This document shows, piece by piece, positions 36,292 to 45,420 of a DNA stretch of 64,000 nucleotides. Each line of letters starts with the position of its first letter. Position 1 is the first letter of the stretch. The notes beneath the pieces were generated by a model. That model was given only the letters and a program-made list of their open reading frames with translations. It was not told the origin of the DNA and did not search any database. The translations under genes and the position numbers were made by a program. The stretch lies in NCBI GenBank assembly GCA_003134655.1, contig PLBY01000045.1, forward strand, positions 160,427-224,426. The letters run 5' to 3'. The stretch comes from Acidobacteriaceae bacterium (GTDB lineage Bacteria > Acidobacteriota > Terriglobia > Terriglobales > Acidobacteriaceae).

Positions 36292-37977
36292 GTGGCTGGA
36301 TATTTTGTGGAGAATTTCGGCTGCCGCGCCACCCAGGCTGACGGCGCCGCCCTCGAACGTCAGTTCGAAGAGCGCGGTATCGTGCGCGCGTCTACTCCGG
36401 CACAAGCTTCCGTGGTCGTCATGAATACCTGCACGGTGACCGCGGGCGCGGATCAGGATGCGCGCGCGGCCATCCGGCGAGTGCGGCGACAGAATCCCAA
36501 TGCGCGCATCGTCGTGACGGGATGCTACGCGCAGCGCGCACCGGAAGAAATTGCGGCGCTGCCGGGCGTGAGTCTGGTCATCGGCAATTCGCACAAGCAT
36601 CAACTCGCAGAAATCGTCAGTGCCACCGCAGCCGACTTAGCTGGTGAGCCTGACGCTTCGGTTTTGCAGCAGCGCGATGCTTCGGTTTCTGAGCAGCGAG
36701 ACGCTTCGGTTCCTGCGCAGCGCAACGCTTCGGTTTTTGAGCAGCGCGACGCTCCGGTTGCTGAGCGGCGCGACACTTCGGTTCTTGCGCAGCGCGACCC
36801 TTTGGATTTTGGGTGGCGCAGCGCTTCTAGCGCTGCGATAGAGCCTGCCTCTCATCCCAGGGCTTTAGCCCCTGAGGGACTTGCATTCGTTCCTCTGACA
36901 ACCCTGACAGCTTCGCCCGGAAGCCCCATCTTCGTCTCCGACATCTTCGCGCATACCGAACTGCTGGCCGCGCCCGTTTTCGATGCCGCGAATGAACGTA
37001 CGCGCCCTAATCTCAAAGTCCAGGACGGATGCGACAACCGCTGTTCTTTCTGCGTGATCCCTTATGTACGAGGACAGAGCCGCTCGCTGGAGATCGATCG
37101 GATCCTCCGCGAGGTGAATGGACTGGTCGAGTCCGGCTATCGCGAAGTTGTGATCAGCGGAATCAATTTGGGGAGATGGGGACGGGATTTAGCCGTCAGC
37201 TCTCAGCCTTCAGCTCTCAGCAAAGCTAGCCTACGACCAACGCCTAACGACCAGGGACTGACAACTCTCATCCACGCCATTCTCTCTGAGACTGCTCTCG
37301 AAAAACTTCGGATCTCTTCGGTCGAGCCGATGGACTGGAGCGACGAACTGATCTCGCTGGTCGCGTCGTCACCGCGCGTTGCCAAGCATGCACACGTGCC
37401 CATGCAATCGGGCAGCGACGCAGTGTTGCGGCGCATGCATCGCAAGTATCGTCCGTGGCACTATCGCGAAAAGATCGAGAAGATTCGCGCGGCCATGCCC
37501 ACCGCCGCGATCGGCGCCGACGTGATGGTCGGATTCCCGGGCGAAACCGGCGCTGAATTCGAAGCCACGCGCCGGATGATTGAAGATCTGCCGTTCACCT
37601 ACCTGCACGTTTTCACGTACTCCGCGCGTCCTGGAACTCCGGCGGCGGCGATGCCGAATCAAGTTCCAGTGCACCTGGCCCGGGAACGGAACCGCATCTT
37701 GCGCGAGTTGGCAGCCGAGAAGAAGTTAGAGTTTATGCGCGGCTTCGTCGGCAAGCCAGTAGAAGCGATCACGCTGAGTGTCGTGGGTAGCGACGCCGAT
37801 GGCGATTTCACCGAAGCCCTCACCGACAACTACCTGAAGCTGCGCTTGCGCGGACGGCACAAGGCGAACCGCTGGATGCGCGCTCAGATTGACGACGTGG
37901 TAAATGGCGCACTGGTGGGGCGAGAAGTTGTTTTGACCTCCGGAATACAATGTCATCGAGAAGAAGGCGTGGCTTAG
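36292..37977 (+). CDS. mtaB: tRNA methylthiotransferase MtaB with repeat-derived insertions
   Basis: From GTG 36292 (AGGGAT upstream) this is 561 aa, about 120 longer than usual MtaB. The N-terminal UPF0004 domain has ENFGCRATQADG, VMNTCTVTAGAD and VTGCYAQRAP (three cluster Cys). The radical SAM motif is CDNRCSFCVIPYVRGQSRS. The C-terminal TRAM-like tail follows residue 480. It adds methylthio to t6A37 of tRNA. Between these two domains lies a seven-unit QRDASV-type repeat plus a palindromic element. A second insertion (SSQPSALSKASL) follows GRWGRDL. Both stay in frame. Confidence 0.85.
   Translation: MAGYFVENFGCRATQADGAALERQFEERGIVRASTPAQASVVVMNTCTVTAGADQDARAAIRRVRRQNPNARIVVTGCYAQRAPEEIAALPGVSLVIGNSHKHQLAEIVSATAADLAGEPDASVLQQRDASVSEQRDASVPAQRNASVFEQRDAPVAERRDTSVLAQRDPLDFGWRSASSAAIEPASHPRALAPEGLAFVPLTTLTASPGSPIFVSDIFAHTELLAAPVFDAANERTRPNLKVQDGCDNRCSFCVIPYVRGQSRSLEIDRILREVNGLVESGYREVVISGINLGRWGRDLAVSSQPSALSKASLRPTPNDQGLTTLIHAILSETALEKLRISSVEPMDWSDELISLVASSPRVAKHAHVPMQSGSDAVLRRMHRKYRPWHYREKIEKIRAAMPTAAIGADVMVGFPGETGAEFEATRRMIEDLPFTYLHVFTYSARPGTPAAAMPNQVPVHLARERNRILRELAAEKKLEFMRGFVGKPVEAITLSVVGSDADGDFTEALTDNYLKLRLRGRHKANRWMRAQIDDVVNGALVGREVVLTSGIQCHREEGVA
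36652..36819 (+). repeat. Seven 24-bp tandem repeats inside mtaB
   Basis: Units start every 24 bp from 36652 (GACGCTTCGGTTTTGCAGCA type) and encode an 8-residue repeat with QRDASV as its core. Units 5-7 are more diverged; the last merges into the GGGTGGCGCAGCGC element. Confidence 0.85.
36807..36879 (+). repeat. Two-hairpin palindromic element, copy B (inside mtaB)
   Basis: TTTTGGGTGGCGCAGCGCTT, CTAGCGCTGCGATAGAG, 15 variable bases, then AGGGCTTTAGCCCCTGAGGG. It matches copy A base for base over both conserved ends and is read through in the mtaB frame. Confidence 0.8.
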
Positions 37978-38048
37978 GTTCCCTTCCGGAAAGTCGGCAT
38001 CTTGACGTCTCGGCGTTGAAGAAGATTCGAGGGCTTCGAGAAATACTA

Positions 38049-38801
38049 CTACTCCCAGCGAAACACCTTCGCCGAGAGCGCCGTGCACAGGATAAACACC
38101 ACGGCCAGTGCCGCTACGTCGCTCAGGTGAGCCGACCAAGCGTCGCCCTTCCAGATCCCTTCGAGCAGTGACACCGTGTAGGTTAGCGGCACCACTCTGG
38201 CCACTGTCTGGAGCGCCGGCGGGAGCGATGTAACCGGCACAAAGAGTCCCGAGACGGCGATCATTGGGTACATGATGACCGCGCCGATGGGCTGCGCAAA
38301 GCGCGCCGTGGGCACGATGCTGGCGATGAGAAAGCCGATAGACAGGATGCTGCAGGTGCTGATGAGAAGCGCCATGGTAAAGCCGAACAGCGGAGCGTGG
38401 ATTCCGATCGGATAATAGCGTTTGCCCGCGAGTACCATTAAAGCCAGCGTGGCCGCAGTGAGCAGGAGCTTGACGATTACGTGGGCAGTGAGGATCGTCT
38501 GGGGACGCAGGGGAGTGGCGCGGAGCCGTTTGAGAATGCCCCCCTCGCGGTAGATCGAAATGATGGTGACCAGCGACAGCACGGCGCTGATGGCGATCAG
38601 GACCGAGGCCAGCACGGGCAGACCAGCTGTCATAAAGGTGCTGGCGGCGAGTGAGGCCCGGGGGACGCTGCGGCCGACGATCCGACCCGTTCCGAGGAAC
38701 ACCAAAACGGGGATACCAATCGTCCCGAACGCCCCCAGCGGCTCGCGGAGGAATATCTTGATCTCGATCCATGTCAGTTTCCAGAGTCCACGCAGCATCA
38801 T
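38049..38801 (-). CDS. ABC-2 type exporter permease
   Basis: This 250-aa protein has six hydrophobic segments. The N-terminus WKLTWIEIKIFLREPLG is the usual cytoplasmic coupling helix, and the ABC-2 signature is near VVPLTYTVSLLEGIWKG. It forms a transporter with the ATPase encoded 9 bp upstream. Substrates of such two-gene exporters range from drugs to lipids and cannot be told. The ends overlap no other gene. Confidence 0.85.
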   Translation of the reverse strand: MMLRGLWKLTWIEIKIFLREPLGAFGTIGIPVLVFLGTGRIVGRSVPRASLAASTFMTAGLPVLASVLIAISAVLSLVTIISIYREGGILKRLRATPLRPQTILTAHVIVKLLLTAATLALMVLAGKRYYPIGIHAPLFGFTMALLISTCSILSIGFLIASIVPTARFAQPIGAVIMYPMIAVSGLFVPVTSLPPALQTVARVVPLTYTVSLLEGIWKGDAWSAHLSDVAALAVVFILCTALSAKVFRWE

Positions 38802-38810
38802 GAATCACGC

Positions 38811-39728
38811 CTAGTCGCGAATCGAGTGACCGGTCAGTTTGAGAAATACGTCCTCAAGGTTGGGGAGAATCGTGCGGAAGTCCGTAACCCGGATGCGATT
38901 CTCGGAGAGACAATGAATCACCTCGGTGACGAGATCGTCGCCCCGGCCCCGGATCGTGAACTGCGAGTCGCTGCAGCTAACCGCCTCGACTCGGGGGATG
39001 GTTCGAAAGGAGTCTCCTGCCCTTCGGTCGTCTGTGGCGAGGATGACGGTACGCTCGGGGCAGTGCCGGTTCACGAGATTCTGCGGCTTGTCGATGTCGA
39101 TGATGCGTCCGTGTTCGATGATTGCCACCCGGTCGCACAACCGCTCGGCCTCCTCCATGAGATGAGTGGTCAGGAAAACCGTCTTACCGCGCTCGCGGAT
39201 GCCGCGCACAAGGTCCCAGATGGCCCGCCGTGCCTGCGGGTCCAGCCCGGTGGTCAACTCGTCGAGAAACACAACCTCCGGATTGTTGATCAGCGCAAGC
39301 GCAATGAAGAGTCGTTGCTTCTGGCCGCCCGAGAGGGTCATGAACCAGGCATTCCGCTTCTCAATAAGGCCAAGCTGTTCGAGCAACCGTTCGCCGTCTA
39401 TCGAATTCTTCTGGTAAAGGGAAGCCCACAGGTCTACAGCCTCCCACACTTTGATCCGCTTCTGCAGCTGCGCCTGCTGAAGCTGAACTCCAATCCGCTC
39501 TTGCAGCTTGTAAACGTCGTTAAAGGGATCAAGACCTAGCACCGAGATGGCGCCCCGGTCGGGCGTGCGCAGACCCTCGATGCACTCCATCGTTGTGGTC
39601 TTTCCCGCGCCGTTGGGCCCGATCAAACCAAAGATCTCACCGTCGTTGACCTCAAACGACACTTCGTCAACCGCCACTGTAGAGCCGTACGTTTTCCGGA
39701 TTGCGGAAACTTGAATGACGGGACGCAT
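38811..39728 (-). CDS. ABC-2 exporter ATPase
   Basis: From ATG 39728 this is a 305-aa protein. Walker A is GLIGPNGAGKTTTMECIEG, the signature is LSGGQKQRLFIALAL, and Walker B is VVFLDELTTGLD. The H-loop is TTHLMEEAE. A C-terminal extension of about 80 residues is typical of the drug/antibiotic exporter subfamily. The track start (39815) is 29 codons further up, without conserved sequence. The operon with the permease is clear. Confidence 0.88.
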   Translation of the reverse strand: MRPVIQVSAIRKTYGSTVAVDEVSFEVNDGEIFGLIGPNGAGKTTTMECIEGLRTPDRGAISVLGLDPFNDVYKLQERIGVQLQQAQLQKRIKVWEAVDLWASLYQKNSIDGERLLEQLGLIEKRNAWFMTLSGGQKQRLFIALALINNPEVVFLDELTTGLDPQARRAIWDLVRGIRERGKTVFLTTHLMEEAERLCDRVAIIEHGRIIDIDKPQNLVNRHCPERTVILATDDRRAGDSFRTIPRVEAVSCSDSQFTIRGRGDDLVTEVIHCLSENRIRVTDFRTILPNLEDVFLKLTGHSIRD

Positions 39729-39935
39729 TATCGATTGCAAAAATCCTGGATTAGCTGAACCGGGGTGACTGGAACTCAAGATAGCGTTTCCGCCATTAAA
39801 CGGCAAATGAGGCAAGATCTGCGCGCTCTCCCACGGTAACGGACGCAGTCGCGCGAGGCGTGGGTTTTTCTTTCGCCCGGCGGGGCTGGGTGGTGGTCGG
39901 CTCGCTCACCCACGACTTACGTCTCTTCGGCAGGC

Positions 39936-40550
39936 TCAGGGCAGGCTGTGGGCTGCAATCTTTAGCCGCTTCGCGGCTTGTACGTCGGCGTTTCGAGATG
40001 CTGGATGGCATCCCGTTTTGAGGAGGTGCCAGGCTTCTTTGTACGGTTCGTATTTTTGGTGGGGGCGGCGGGGGGCGAGGAGGAAGTTGCTGCGGAGGAT
40101 GGTGATGATTTTGGCGGGGAGGATATACCAGACATCTTCGGGGATGACGTAGACGGCGAAGAAGTCGACCTGGTGGTTGGTGTAGTAGTGGTAGCCGGAC
40201 TTGATGGTGACGATGTATCCGCCGTCCTGGCGGGCGATGGTGGATTTGACCTGGACGCGGAGAAAGTGTCCGCGGCGCTCGACGGCGAAGTCGTAGCGGG
40301 TGGAGTCTCCCCAGGGCTTGGAGACATTGAATCCGCGCTCGGTGACGCGGGACATGAAATTGAGTTCGGTCCACTCGCCGCGATGTTTGGGGTCTTTGAT
40401 GATGATGCAGCGGCGGCGGTGAGGTGGAAGGATTTTGTTGGCGATGAGTTTGCTGGCGCTGTGACGGCTTCCCGTCTTCCTGGTACCCGTCTTCTTGATA
40501 TTGGTTTTCGTGCGACTCGTTTTTGTAGAACTCGTTTCTTTGCTACCCAT
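39936..40550 (-). CDS. PD-(D/E)XK endonuclease of the group I intron-associated type
   Basis: From ATG 40550 this is a 204-aa protein. The N-terminal 40 residues are Lys/Thr/Ser-rich and disordered. The nuclease core starts at about residue 46: HRGEWTELNFMSRVTERG (catalytic Glu helix), STRYDFAVE (Asp), and LRVQVKSTIARQ (QxK). YHYYTNHQVDFFAVYV and VWYILPAK follow. Free-standing members occur in Acidobacteria, often without an intron. None is seen here. The upstream gap is AT-rich, unlike the neighbours, which suggests acquisition. Confidence 0.75.
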   Translation of the reverse strand: MGSKETSSTKTSRTKTNIKKTGTRKTGSRHSASKLIANKILPPHRRRCIIIKDPKHRGEWTELNFMSRVTERGFNVSKPWGDSTRYDFAVERRGHFLRVQVKSTIARQDGGYIVTIKSGYHYYTNHQVDFFAVYVIPEDVWYILPAKIITILRSNFLLAPRRPHQKYEPYKEAWHLLKTGCHPASRNADVQAAKRLKIAAHSLP

Positions 40551-40566
40551 TGGTTCGGCCCAAAAA

Positions 40567-40599
40567 CACAAAAGGCGCAAGCCTGGAGGCTGCGCCTTT
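40567..40599 (-). terminator. Intrinsic terminator or attenuator before the endonuclease gene
   Basis: AAAGGCGC and GCGCCTTT flank AGCC/GGCT. On the minus strand the hairpin is followed by TTTTGTGTTTTT. It would end transcription from the receiver gene at 40809. If the endonuclease promoter is in the AT-rich stretch 40612-40645, it would sit in the leader as an attenuator. Confidence 0.7.
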
Positions 40600-40808
40600 G
40601 GTTCCCTTCAAGAATTTTTAGTCTATATGTCTATTTTATCAATTTGGGCCTGGTGAAGTGGACATTCTGGCGGAAATATATCTGCTTTGAGGGCAAGGGG
40701 ATATGTCGAACCGGCTGTTCTTACCCTATTGACAAGATTTTTTGGGTTTTCGGGGTTTTTGGACGTGGAACCGCTTGGGACCAGGGTACTTCTCTCGGAT
40801 CACCCGGG

Positions 40809-41210
40809 CTAAGCACTCTCCTGCTTGCGTTTTGGGTCCGGACTCCGGCTGCAGAGTTCGGCGATCATGGGCAGAAGTTGGCGGCTGCTTTCCAGTTTAG
40901 GTACGAAAGCATCCACCAGAGCGTGCGCTTGCATGGGCACATCGCTGCCGGAGAGGAGGATGATCACAAGATCTGGCCGTCTGAGCTTTATTTCAGAGGC
41001 CACTTCGTGACCTTTCATTCCGGGCATCTCGTAGTCGAGGAGCACGGCGTCGCAGTGGCACATGGCCATAAGTCGCAGTCCCTGTTCCCCCGACGATGCG
41101 GTGAGAACGTCGTACCCATGCCTTTCGAGCAGCGCCTTCTCGTAGCGCAAGATGGCGTCATCGTCATCGATGCAGAGAATCACCTTCTTAGAGGGAGACG
41201 TCGGGATCAT
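40809..41210 (-). CDS. Single-domain response regulator
   Basis: This 133-aa protein is a CheY-like receiver: acidic patch VILCIDDDDAIL, phospho-acceptor Asp in AVLLDYEMPGMKG, switch Ser in IILLSGSDVP and Lys in AFVPKLESS. No output domain is present. It likely acts by protein interaction. The ORF ends SRSPDPKRKQESA. It belongs to a small signalling block with the STAS-receiver and Ser/Thr kinase genes to its right. Confidence 0.88.
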   Translation of the reverse strand: MIPTSPSKKVILCIDDDDAILRYEKALLERHGYDVLTASSGEQGLRLMAMCHCDAVLLDYEMPGMKGHEVASEIKLRRPDLVIILLSGSDVPMQAHALVDAFVPKLESSRQLLPMIAELCSRSPDPKRKQESA

Positions 41211-41540
41211 GGTGGCCTCCTGCGTACATCAGGCCCAAGTTACGCCTGTCTGATTCCGCACGTGATTGTCGAACCTATGCCGTGACCTGCGACAGGTCGC
41301 CCAGCATGCCAGCTTATCGATAAGAGTGCCCGGAGGCACGCCGGTCTGTCTGTTCAAAAGTGAACACTTCTGGGCAGTGACTGTTGTCGAAAGAGATGCG
41401 GGGCAGAACGGCGAGGCGACTAGGAACCTGACTGAGTTAACTGACTACCGGCTGTGGCGGCGAGACGCCGCCACCCTTCGGCTACCCTCAGGGCAATCTA
41501 GCCGCCGGGACGGCGGCGCTACCTATGACGGCGGAGTTAC
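41211..41540. repeat. Intergenic gap with GC hairpins
   Basis: Two hairpins stand out: GTGGCGGCG/CGCCGCCAC with loop AGA (41454-41474) and CCGCCG/CGGCGG with loop GGA (41502-41516, extended by TAG/CTA). The flanks include CTACCCTCAGGGCAATCTAG. The rest of the 330 bp shows no gene. Confidence 0.6.
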
Positions 41541-42233
41541 TTATGAGGCGGGTTGCAGGTGGGTTGCGATTTTTTCCAGCAGGGCCGACGCGGCTTGGCC
41601 GGCGTCGAGCGTGGAAAAATCGCCTCCCAGTTCGATGCATGGGACGGCAGCGCAGAGATCGCGGAATGATTTTTCGGTCGCAGGCGAGCCAGCGAGTTCC
41701 GCGCCCAGTAACAGGAGATCAAAACGCGAGACGCGCATGAGGATGAGAGCATCACGCAGGTTGTTACTGGTGTGAACATCGTACCCGGCGTTGCGCAACA
41801 GTTCGCGAACATAGGTGACGACGTCGGCATTGCGGTCGATGCATAAAACGCTGCGTCCGGTGGAAACCGGCTTCTCGGTGTGCACCGGCGCACGATAAAA
41901 CGCCGCCACCGCGTGATCTTCCGATTCGTGGGAATCAAATAATTTGTGGAGATGGGACAACTGCAGCACTTTGCGGATGGGCTCGGGAACATCACAGAGT
42001 TTCATGTCGCCGCGCGCCTGGCGCGTGCTGGTCAGAGTGCGCACCATGGTTCCCAAGCCACTGCTGTCGATGAAGACGACCTCGCCGAGATGCAGAACGA
42101 GCGACCGGCGGTCCCGCAGCAGATGAGCAACGTGGGCACGCAAGGCCTCCACCTCGCCGCCAGCAACAATGCGTCCTTTGCAGCGCACGATGGTGACGCG
42201 TCCCACTTCTCGTGTTTCCAGTAGCAGCTTCAT
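41541..42233 (-). CDS. STAS domain fused to a degenerate receiver
   Basis: From ATG 42233 this is a 230-aa protein. The STAS domain is residues 1 to about 105 (VTIVRCKGRIVAGGEVEALR; VVFIDSSGLGTMVR), the anti-sigma antagonist fold, with the phosphorylatable Ser pair in DSSG. A receiver-like domain follows (SVLCIDRNADVVTYVRELL), but the strand that should carry the Asp reads LLLLGAEL, so the acceptor is missing. It may switch by STAS phosphorylation alone. It is divergent from the kinase gene 157 bp away, a plausible partner. Confidence 0.82.
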   Translation of the reverse strand: MKLLLETREVGRVTIVRCKGRIVAGGEVEALRAHVAHLLRDRRSLVLHLGEVVFIDSSGLGTMVRTLTSTRQARGDMKLCDVPEPIRKVLQLSHLHKLFDSHESEDHAVAAFYRAPVHTEKPVSTGRSVLCIDRNADVVTYVRELLRNAGYDVHTSNNLRDALILMRVSRFDLLLLGAELAGSPATEKSFRDLCAAVPCIELGGDFSTLDAGQAASALLEKIATHLQPAS

Positions 42234-42389
42234 TGAACCTCCGTGTGGATCGCCCCTGTAACTGCGTTCGCGCCGATGGTTCGTGAGATTACACGCGCAT
42301 GTGCCATGTGTCAATGAAACGGCGGCAGGTCTCGGCAACTTTGTTTCAATGCAGAATAGTTTTGCACGGGAGCTATAATTGCCGCACCC

Positions 42390-45020
42390 ATGCCCTTGGC
42401 CTCTGGCACTCGACTCAGTCAGTATGAAATCCTCGCGCCGATTGGGGCGGGCAGCATGGGCGAAGTGTACCGCGCGCGCGACACCCGGCTGGAGCGCGAT
42501 GTAGCCATCAAAGTTCTGCCGCAGCTGGTCTTGTCGGAACCGGAGCGGCTGCAGCGCTTCGAGGTGGAAGCGAAAGCCGCGGCGGCTCTGAACCATCCTA
42601 ACATTCTTGCGGTGTACCAGATGGGAACCTACGCGGGCGTTCCTTATCTGGTGTCGGAGCTGCTGGAGGGGATGACGCTGGCGGAGACCGTGAGGCGCGG
42701 ACCCCTGCCATTGCGCAAGGCGATCGATTACGGAGTGCAGATTGCGCGCGGCCTGGCAGCGGCCCACGAAAAAGGGATCGTCCACCGCGATCTGAAACCC
42801 GACAACCTATTCGTTACCAAAGACGGGCGCGTCAAAATTCTGGACTTCGGGCTGGCGAAGGTGATTCAGCCGAAGGAATCCCTGGCGAATGTGGCGCCGA
42901 CGTTGACCATCCCGGGCGTAGCCATGGGAACTGTGGGCTATATGTCTCCGGAGCAAGTGCGGGGACTGGCGACCGATCATCGCACCGATATTTTTGCCTT
43001 CGGCGCAATCCTGTACGAGATGGTGATGGGGCAGTCGACGTTTGGCCGGCCCACATCCGCCGACACGATGAGCGCGATCCTGAACGAGGAACCCACGCCG
43101 ATCTCGGAACTTGCACCCGAGACACCCGCGGGTCTGCAGAGAGTGGTGCTGCGTTGTCTGGAGAAGAACCCGGAACAAAGGTTTCAGTCGGCGTCGGATC
43201 TTGCGTTCGCTTTGGAATCGCTCACGGATTCGGGGATCGCGGCACCATCCAGCGCACATGCGATCAGGCCTGCCGCCGGCAAAGATGGCGCGAAGGAGAA
43301 GGAATCTGAACGCTTTCGCGCAGTGCTCGCCGTGGCGGCGTTGGCGATTGTGGCCTTGGCGGTGCTCGCTTATTTTTGGATGCTGCCTGCTCCCGCTCCC
43401 AAGGTCTCGAATTATATTCAGCTTTCTCACGACGGCCAGCCCAAGTCGCTGATTGGGACCGACGGATCGAGACTCTACCTGGGCGTAGGCGTGGGAAGTT
43501 CGGGAAGCTTCGCGTTCCATGGGCTCGCGGAGATGTCGGTAACGGGAGGCGATCCGAGGCGGATGTCGATTATGCCTTCCGCTGACATGGTTCCTGTGGA
43601 CCTGTCGCCGAGTGGGGCGGAACTTCTGGTGGTGGATGGGCGGGGCGCGCCTCCGCGCGGGCCGATCTGGAGCCTGCCAGTTCTGGGCGGTTCTCCACGC
43701 CGGTTAGGCGAAGCATCGGGAGAAACCGCCGCATGGTCTCCGGATGGCAAGCTGCTGGCGTATAGCAATCTGAGCGATTTGTTCGTCGCCAAAGCGGATG
43801 GAACGGACTCGCGAAAACTGCTGGCCGTGAAGGGCGACATCAAGAATGTGGCATGGTCGCCCGACGGCAGCCACTTGCGATTCGACACTACGGAGAGCGC
43901 CGGGACCATCGGCCAGCAACTCACATGGGAAGTATCCGCGACAGGAACGGATTTGCATCGCTTCCTGGTCGGCTGGCACGATCCGCCGGATGAGTGTTGC
44001 GGCAAGTGGACTGCCGACGGCAGGTACTTCGTATTTCAATCGAAAAATCAGATCTGGGCTCTCGCGGAGAAGCGCAGCTTCATGCACTCTGAACCGAAGC
44101 CCATTGCATTGACGTCGAGCCCCCTGTCGCTGTCGTATCCTCTGCCGAGCAAAGACGGCAAGAAGCTGTTCATGATCGGGCAGACCTACCGCGGAGAGTT
44201 GATGCGGTTCGACGGGAAGTCGGGCCAGTTCTCTACCTTTCTCGGCGGAATTTCGGCGGAGTATGTTGCCTTCTCGAAGGATGGGCAGTGGGTAACTTAC
44301 GTTGCATACCGCGAAGGCCCGTTGTGGCGAAGCAAGGTGGATGGAAGCGAGGGGCTGCAGCTTACGTATCCGCCCATGTATCCGGTGCTGCCGCGCTGGT
44401 CTCCGGACGGCAAGAGGATCATCTTCTTCGAGTTTGCGCGGAGTGCCGCGAAACCGGCGAGGATCTATGAGGTTTCCGTGGAGGGAGGAAGCCCGCGACA
44501 GCTGATGCCGGAGGATCCGCGGCAACAACTGGATCCGAACTGGTCGCCAGACGGGACAAAGATTGTGTTCAGCAACGAGTCGAATGATCCGTCGTCGGCG
44601 ATTCATGTACTGGACGTGGCCAGCCACCAGGTCTCGGACCTGCCGAACTCGCAAGGGCTGTATTCGCCGCGATGGTCGCCGGACGGCCGTTACATCTCTG
44701 CGTTCTCGGCGGACTCGATGCGGCTGATGTTGTTTGACTCACAGACCCAGAAATGGACCGAGCTGGCCAACGGATCGTTGAGCTGGCTGAACTGGTCGCA
44801 TGACGGGCAGTATGTATATGTGTTGGATTACCGTGGGAAGAATGCGCTGGTTCGGATTCGAATCAGCGACAATAAGACGGAACAGGTCGTGGATCTGAAG
44901 AGTCTTGCGACCACCGGCCGCTACGGCGGCGCCTTGTCTCTCACACCCGACGATTCACCGCTGCTGCTCCGCGATACCGGGAGCCAGGATGTGTACTCAG
45001 TGGACTGGGAAGCGCCGTAA
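42390..45020 (+). CDS. Ser/Thr protein kinase with extracytoplasmic PD40 propeller
   Basis: This 876-aa kinase belongs to the PknB-like group. The glycine loop is IGAGSMGEVYRA, the Lys is in VAIKVLP, the catalytic loop is HRDLKPDN and the DFG region is ILDFGLAKV. A transmembrane helix lies at about 310-333 (VAALAIVALAVLAYFWML). The outer part is a beta-propeller of TolB/PD40 blades, with repeats such as WSPDGKLLAYSN, WSPDGKRIIFFE, WSPDGTKIVFS and WSPDGRYISAFS. The ligand may be sensed outside and signalled to cytosolic targets. The divergent STAS gene is a candidate target by position only. Confidence 0.9.
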   Translation: MPLASGTRLSQYEILAPIGAGSMGEVYRARDTRLERDVAIKVLPQLVLSEPERLQRFEVEAKAAAALNHPNILAVYQMGTYAGVPYLVSELLEGMTLAETVRRGPLPLRKAIDYGVQIARGLAAAHEKGIVHRDLKPDNLFVTKDGRVKILDFGLAKVIQPKESLANVAPTLTIPGVAMGTVGYMSPEQVRGLATDHRTDIFAFGAILYEMVMGQSTFGRPTSADTMSAILNEEPTPISELAPETPAGLQRVVLRCLEKNPEQRFQSASDLAFALESLTDSGIAAPSSAHAIRPAAGKDGAKEKESERFRAVLAVAALAIVALAVLAYFWMLPAPAPKVSNYIQLSHDGQPKSLIGTDGSRLYLGVGVGSSGSFAFHGLAEMSVTGGDPRRMSIMPSADMVPVDLSPSGAELLVVDGRGAPPRGPIWSLPVLGGSPRRLGEASGETAAWSPDGKLLAYSNLSDLFVAKADGTDSRKLLAVKGDIKNVAWSPDGSHLRFDTTESAGTIGQQLTWEVSATGTDLHRFLVGWHDPPDECCGKWTADGRYFVFQSKNQIWALAEKRSFMHSEPKPIALTSSPLSLSYPLPSKDGKKLFMIGQTYRGELMRFDGKSGQFSTFLGGISAEYVAFSKDGQWVTYVAYREGPLWRSKVDGSEGLQLTYPPMYPVLPRWSPDGKRIIFFEFARSAAKPARIYEVSVEGGSPRQLMPEDPRQQLDPNWSPDGTKIVFSNESNDPSSAIHVLDVASHQVSDLPNSQGLYSPRWSPDGRYISAFSADSMRLMLFDSQTQKWTELANGSLSWLNWSHDGQYVYVLDYRGKNALVRIRISDNKTEQVVDLKSLATTGRYGGALSLTPDDSPLLLRDTGSQDVYSVDWEAP

Positions 45021-45094
45021 GGAAATCGCGGTCATCCGCTCGTCTTTCGTTGGTCATTCGGTCATGGATCATTCAAAATTCGGATCGACGATTT

Positions 45095-45250
45095 CTACTT
45101 CGGCGGGCTGGCGGGGTGATCGAGCCGCTGCACCTTGTTCTCCAGAAGCTCGTTGAGTTCATGGACCAGGTTGGTGAACCTCTCGCGATTTTCCTCTTTG
45201 GCGATCTGCTCACAAAGAACTTGCATGCGCTCTCGTTCATCAGGGGTCAT
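45095..45250 (-). CDS. Conserved-looking 51-aa protein
   Basis: This ORF is too short for the track. It reads MTPDERERMQVLCEQIAKEE, then FTNLVHELNELLENKVQRL, and stops TAG. The composition is that of a single amphipathic helix hairpin, rich in Glu/Arg/Leu. Similar tiny proteins seem to recur in Acidobacteria, from memory only. It lies just after the kinase gene, on the opposite strand. Confidence 0.6.
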   Translation of the reverse strand: MTPDERERMQVLCEQIAKEENRERFTNLVHELNELLENKVQRLDHPASPPK

Positions 45251-45420
45251 CCGAACCTCACGGGGCCGCTTTGCGGGAGATTTGTTGTTTCAGAAGGGCG
45301 TATGAGCATAAACCCCGAAGACTTGAAAAAGTTGTCCGCTCCGTGGCTGCGGTGCGGAATACCACGATCGGAAGGATGATGGCGATGGCAGGCCATCCGC
45401 TGCAATTCGCGATTGCGAGT

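Noticed and set aside
39978-41285. 435-aa plus ORF
   Set aside because: Antisense to the endonuclease and receiver genes; long Asp/Glu/Val-rich runs typical of a reverse shadow.
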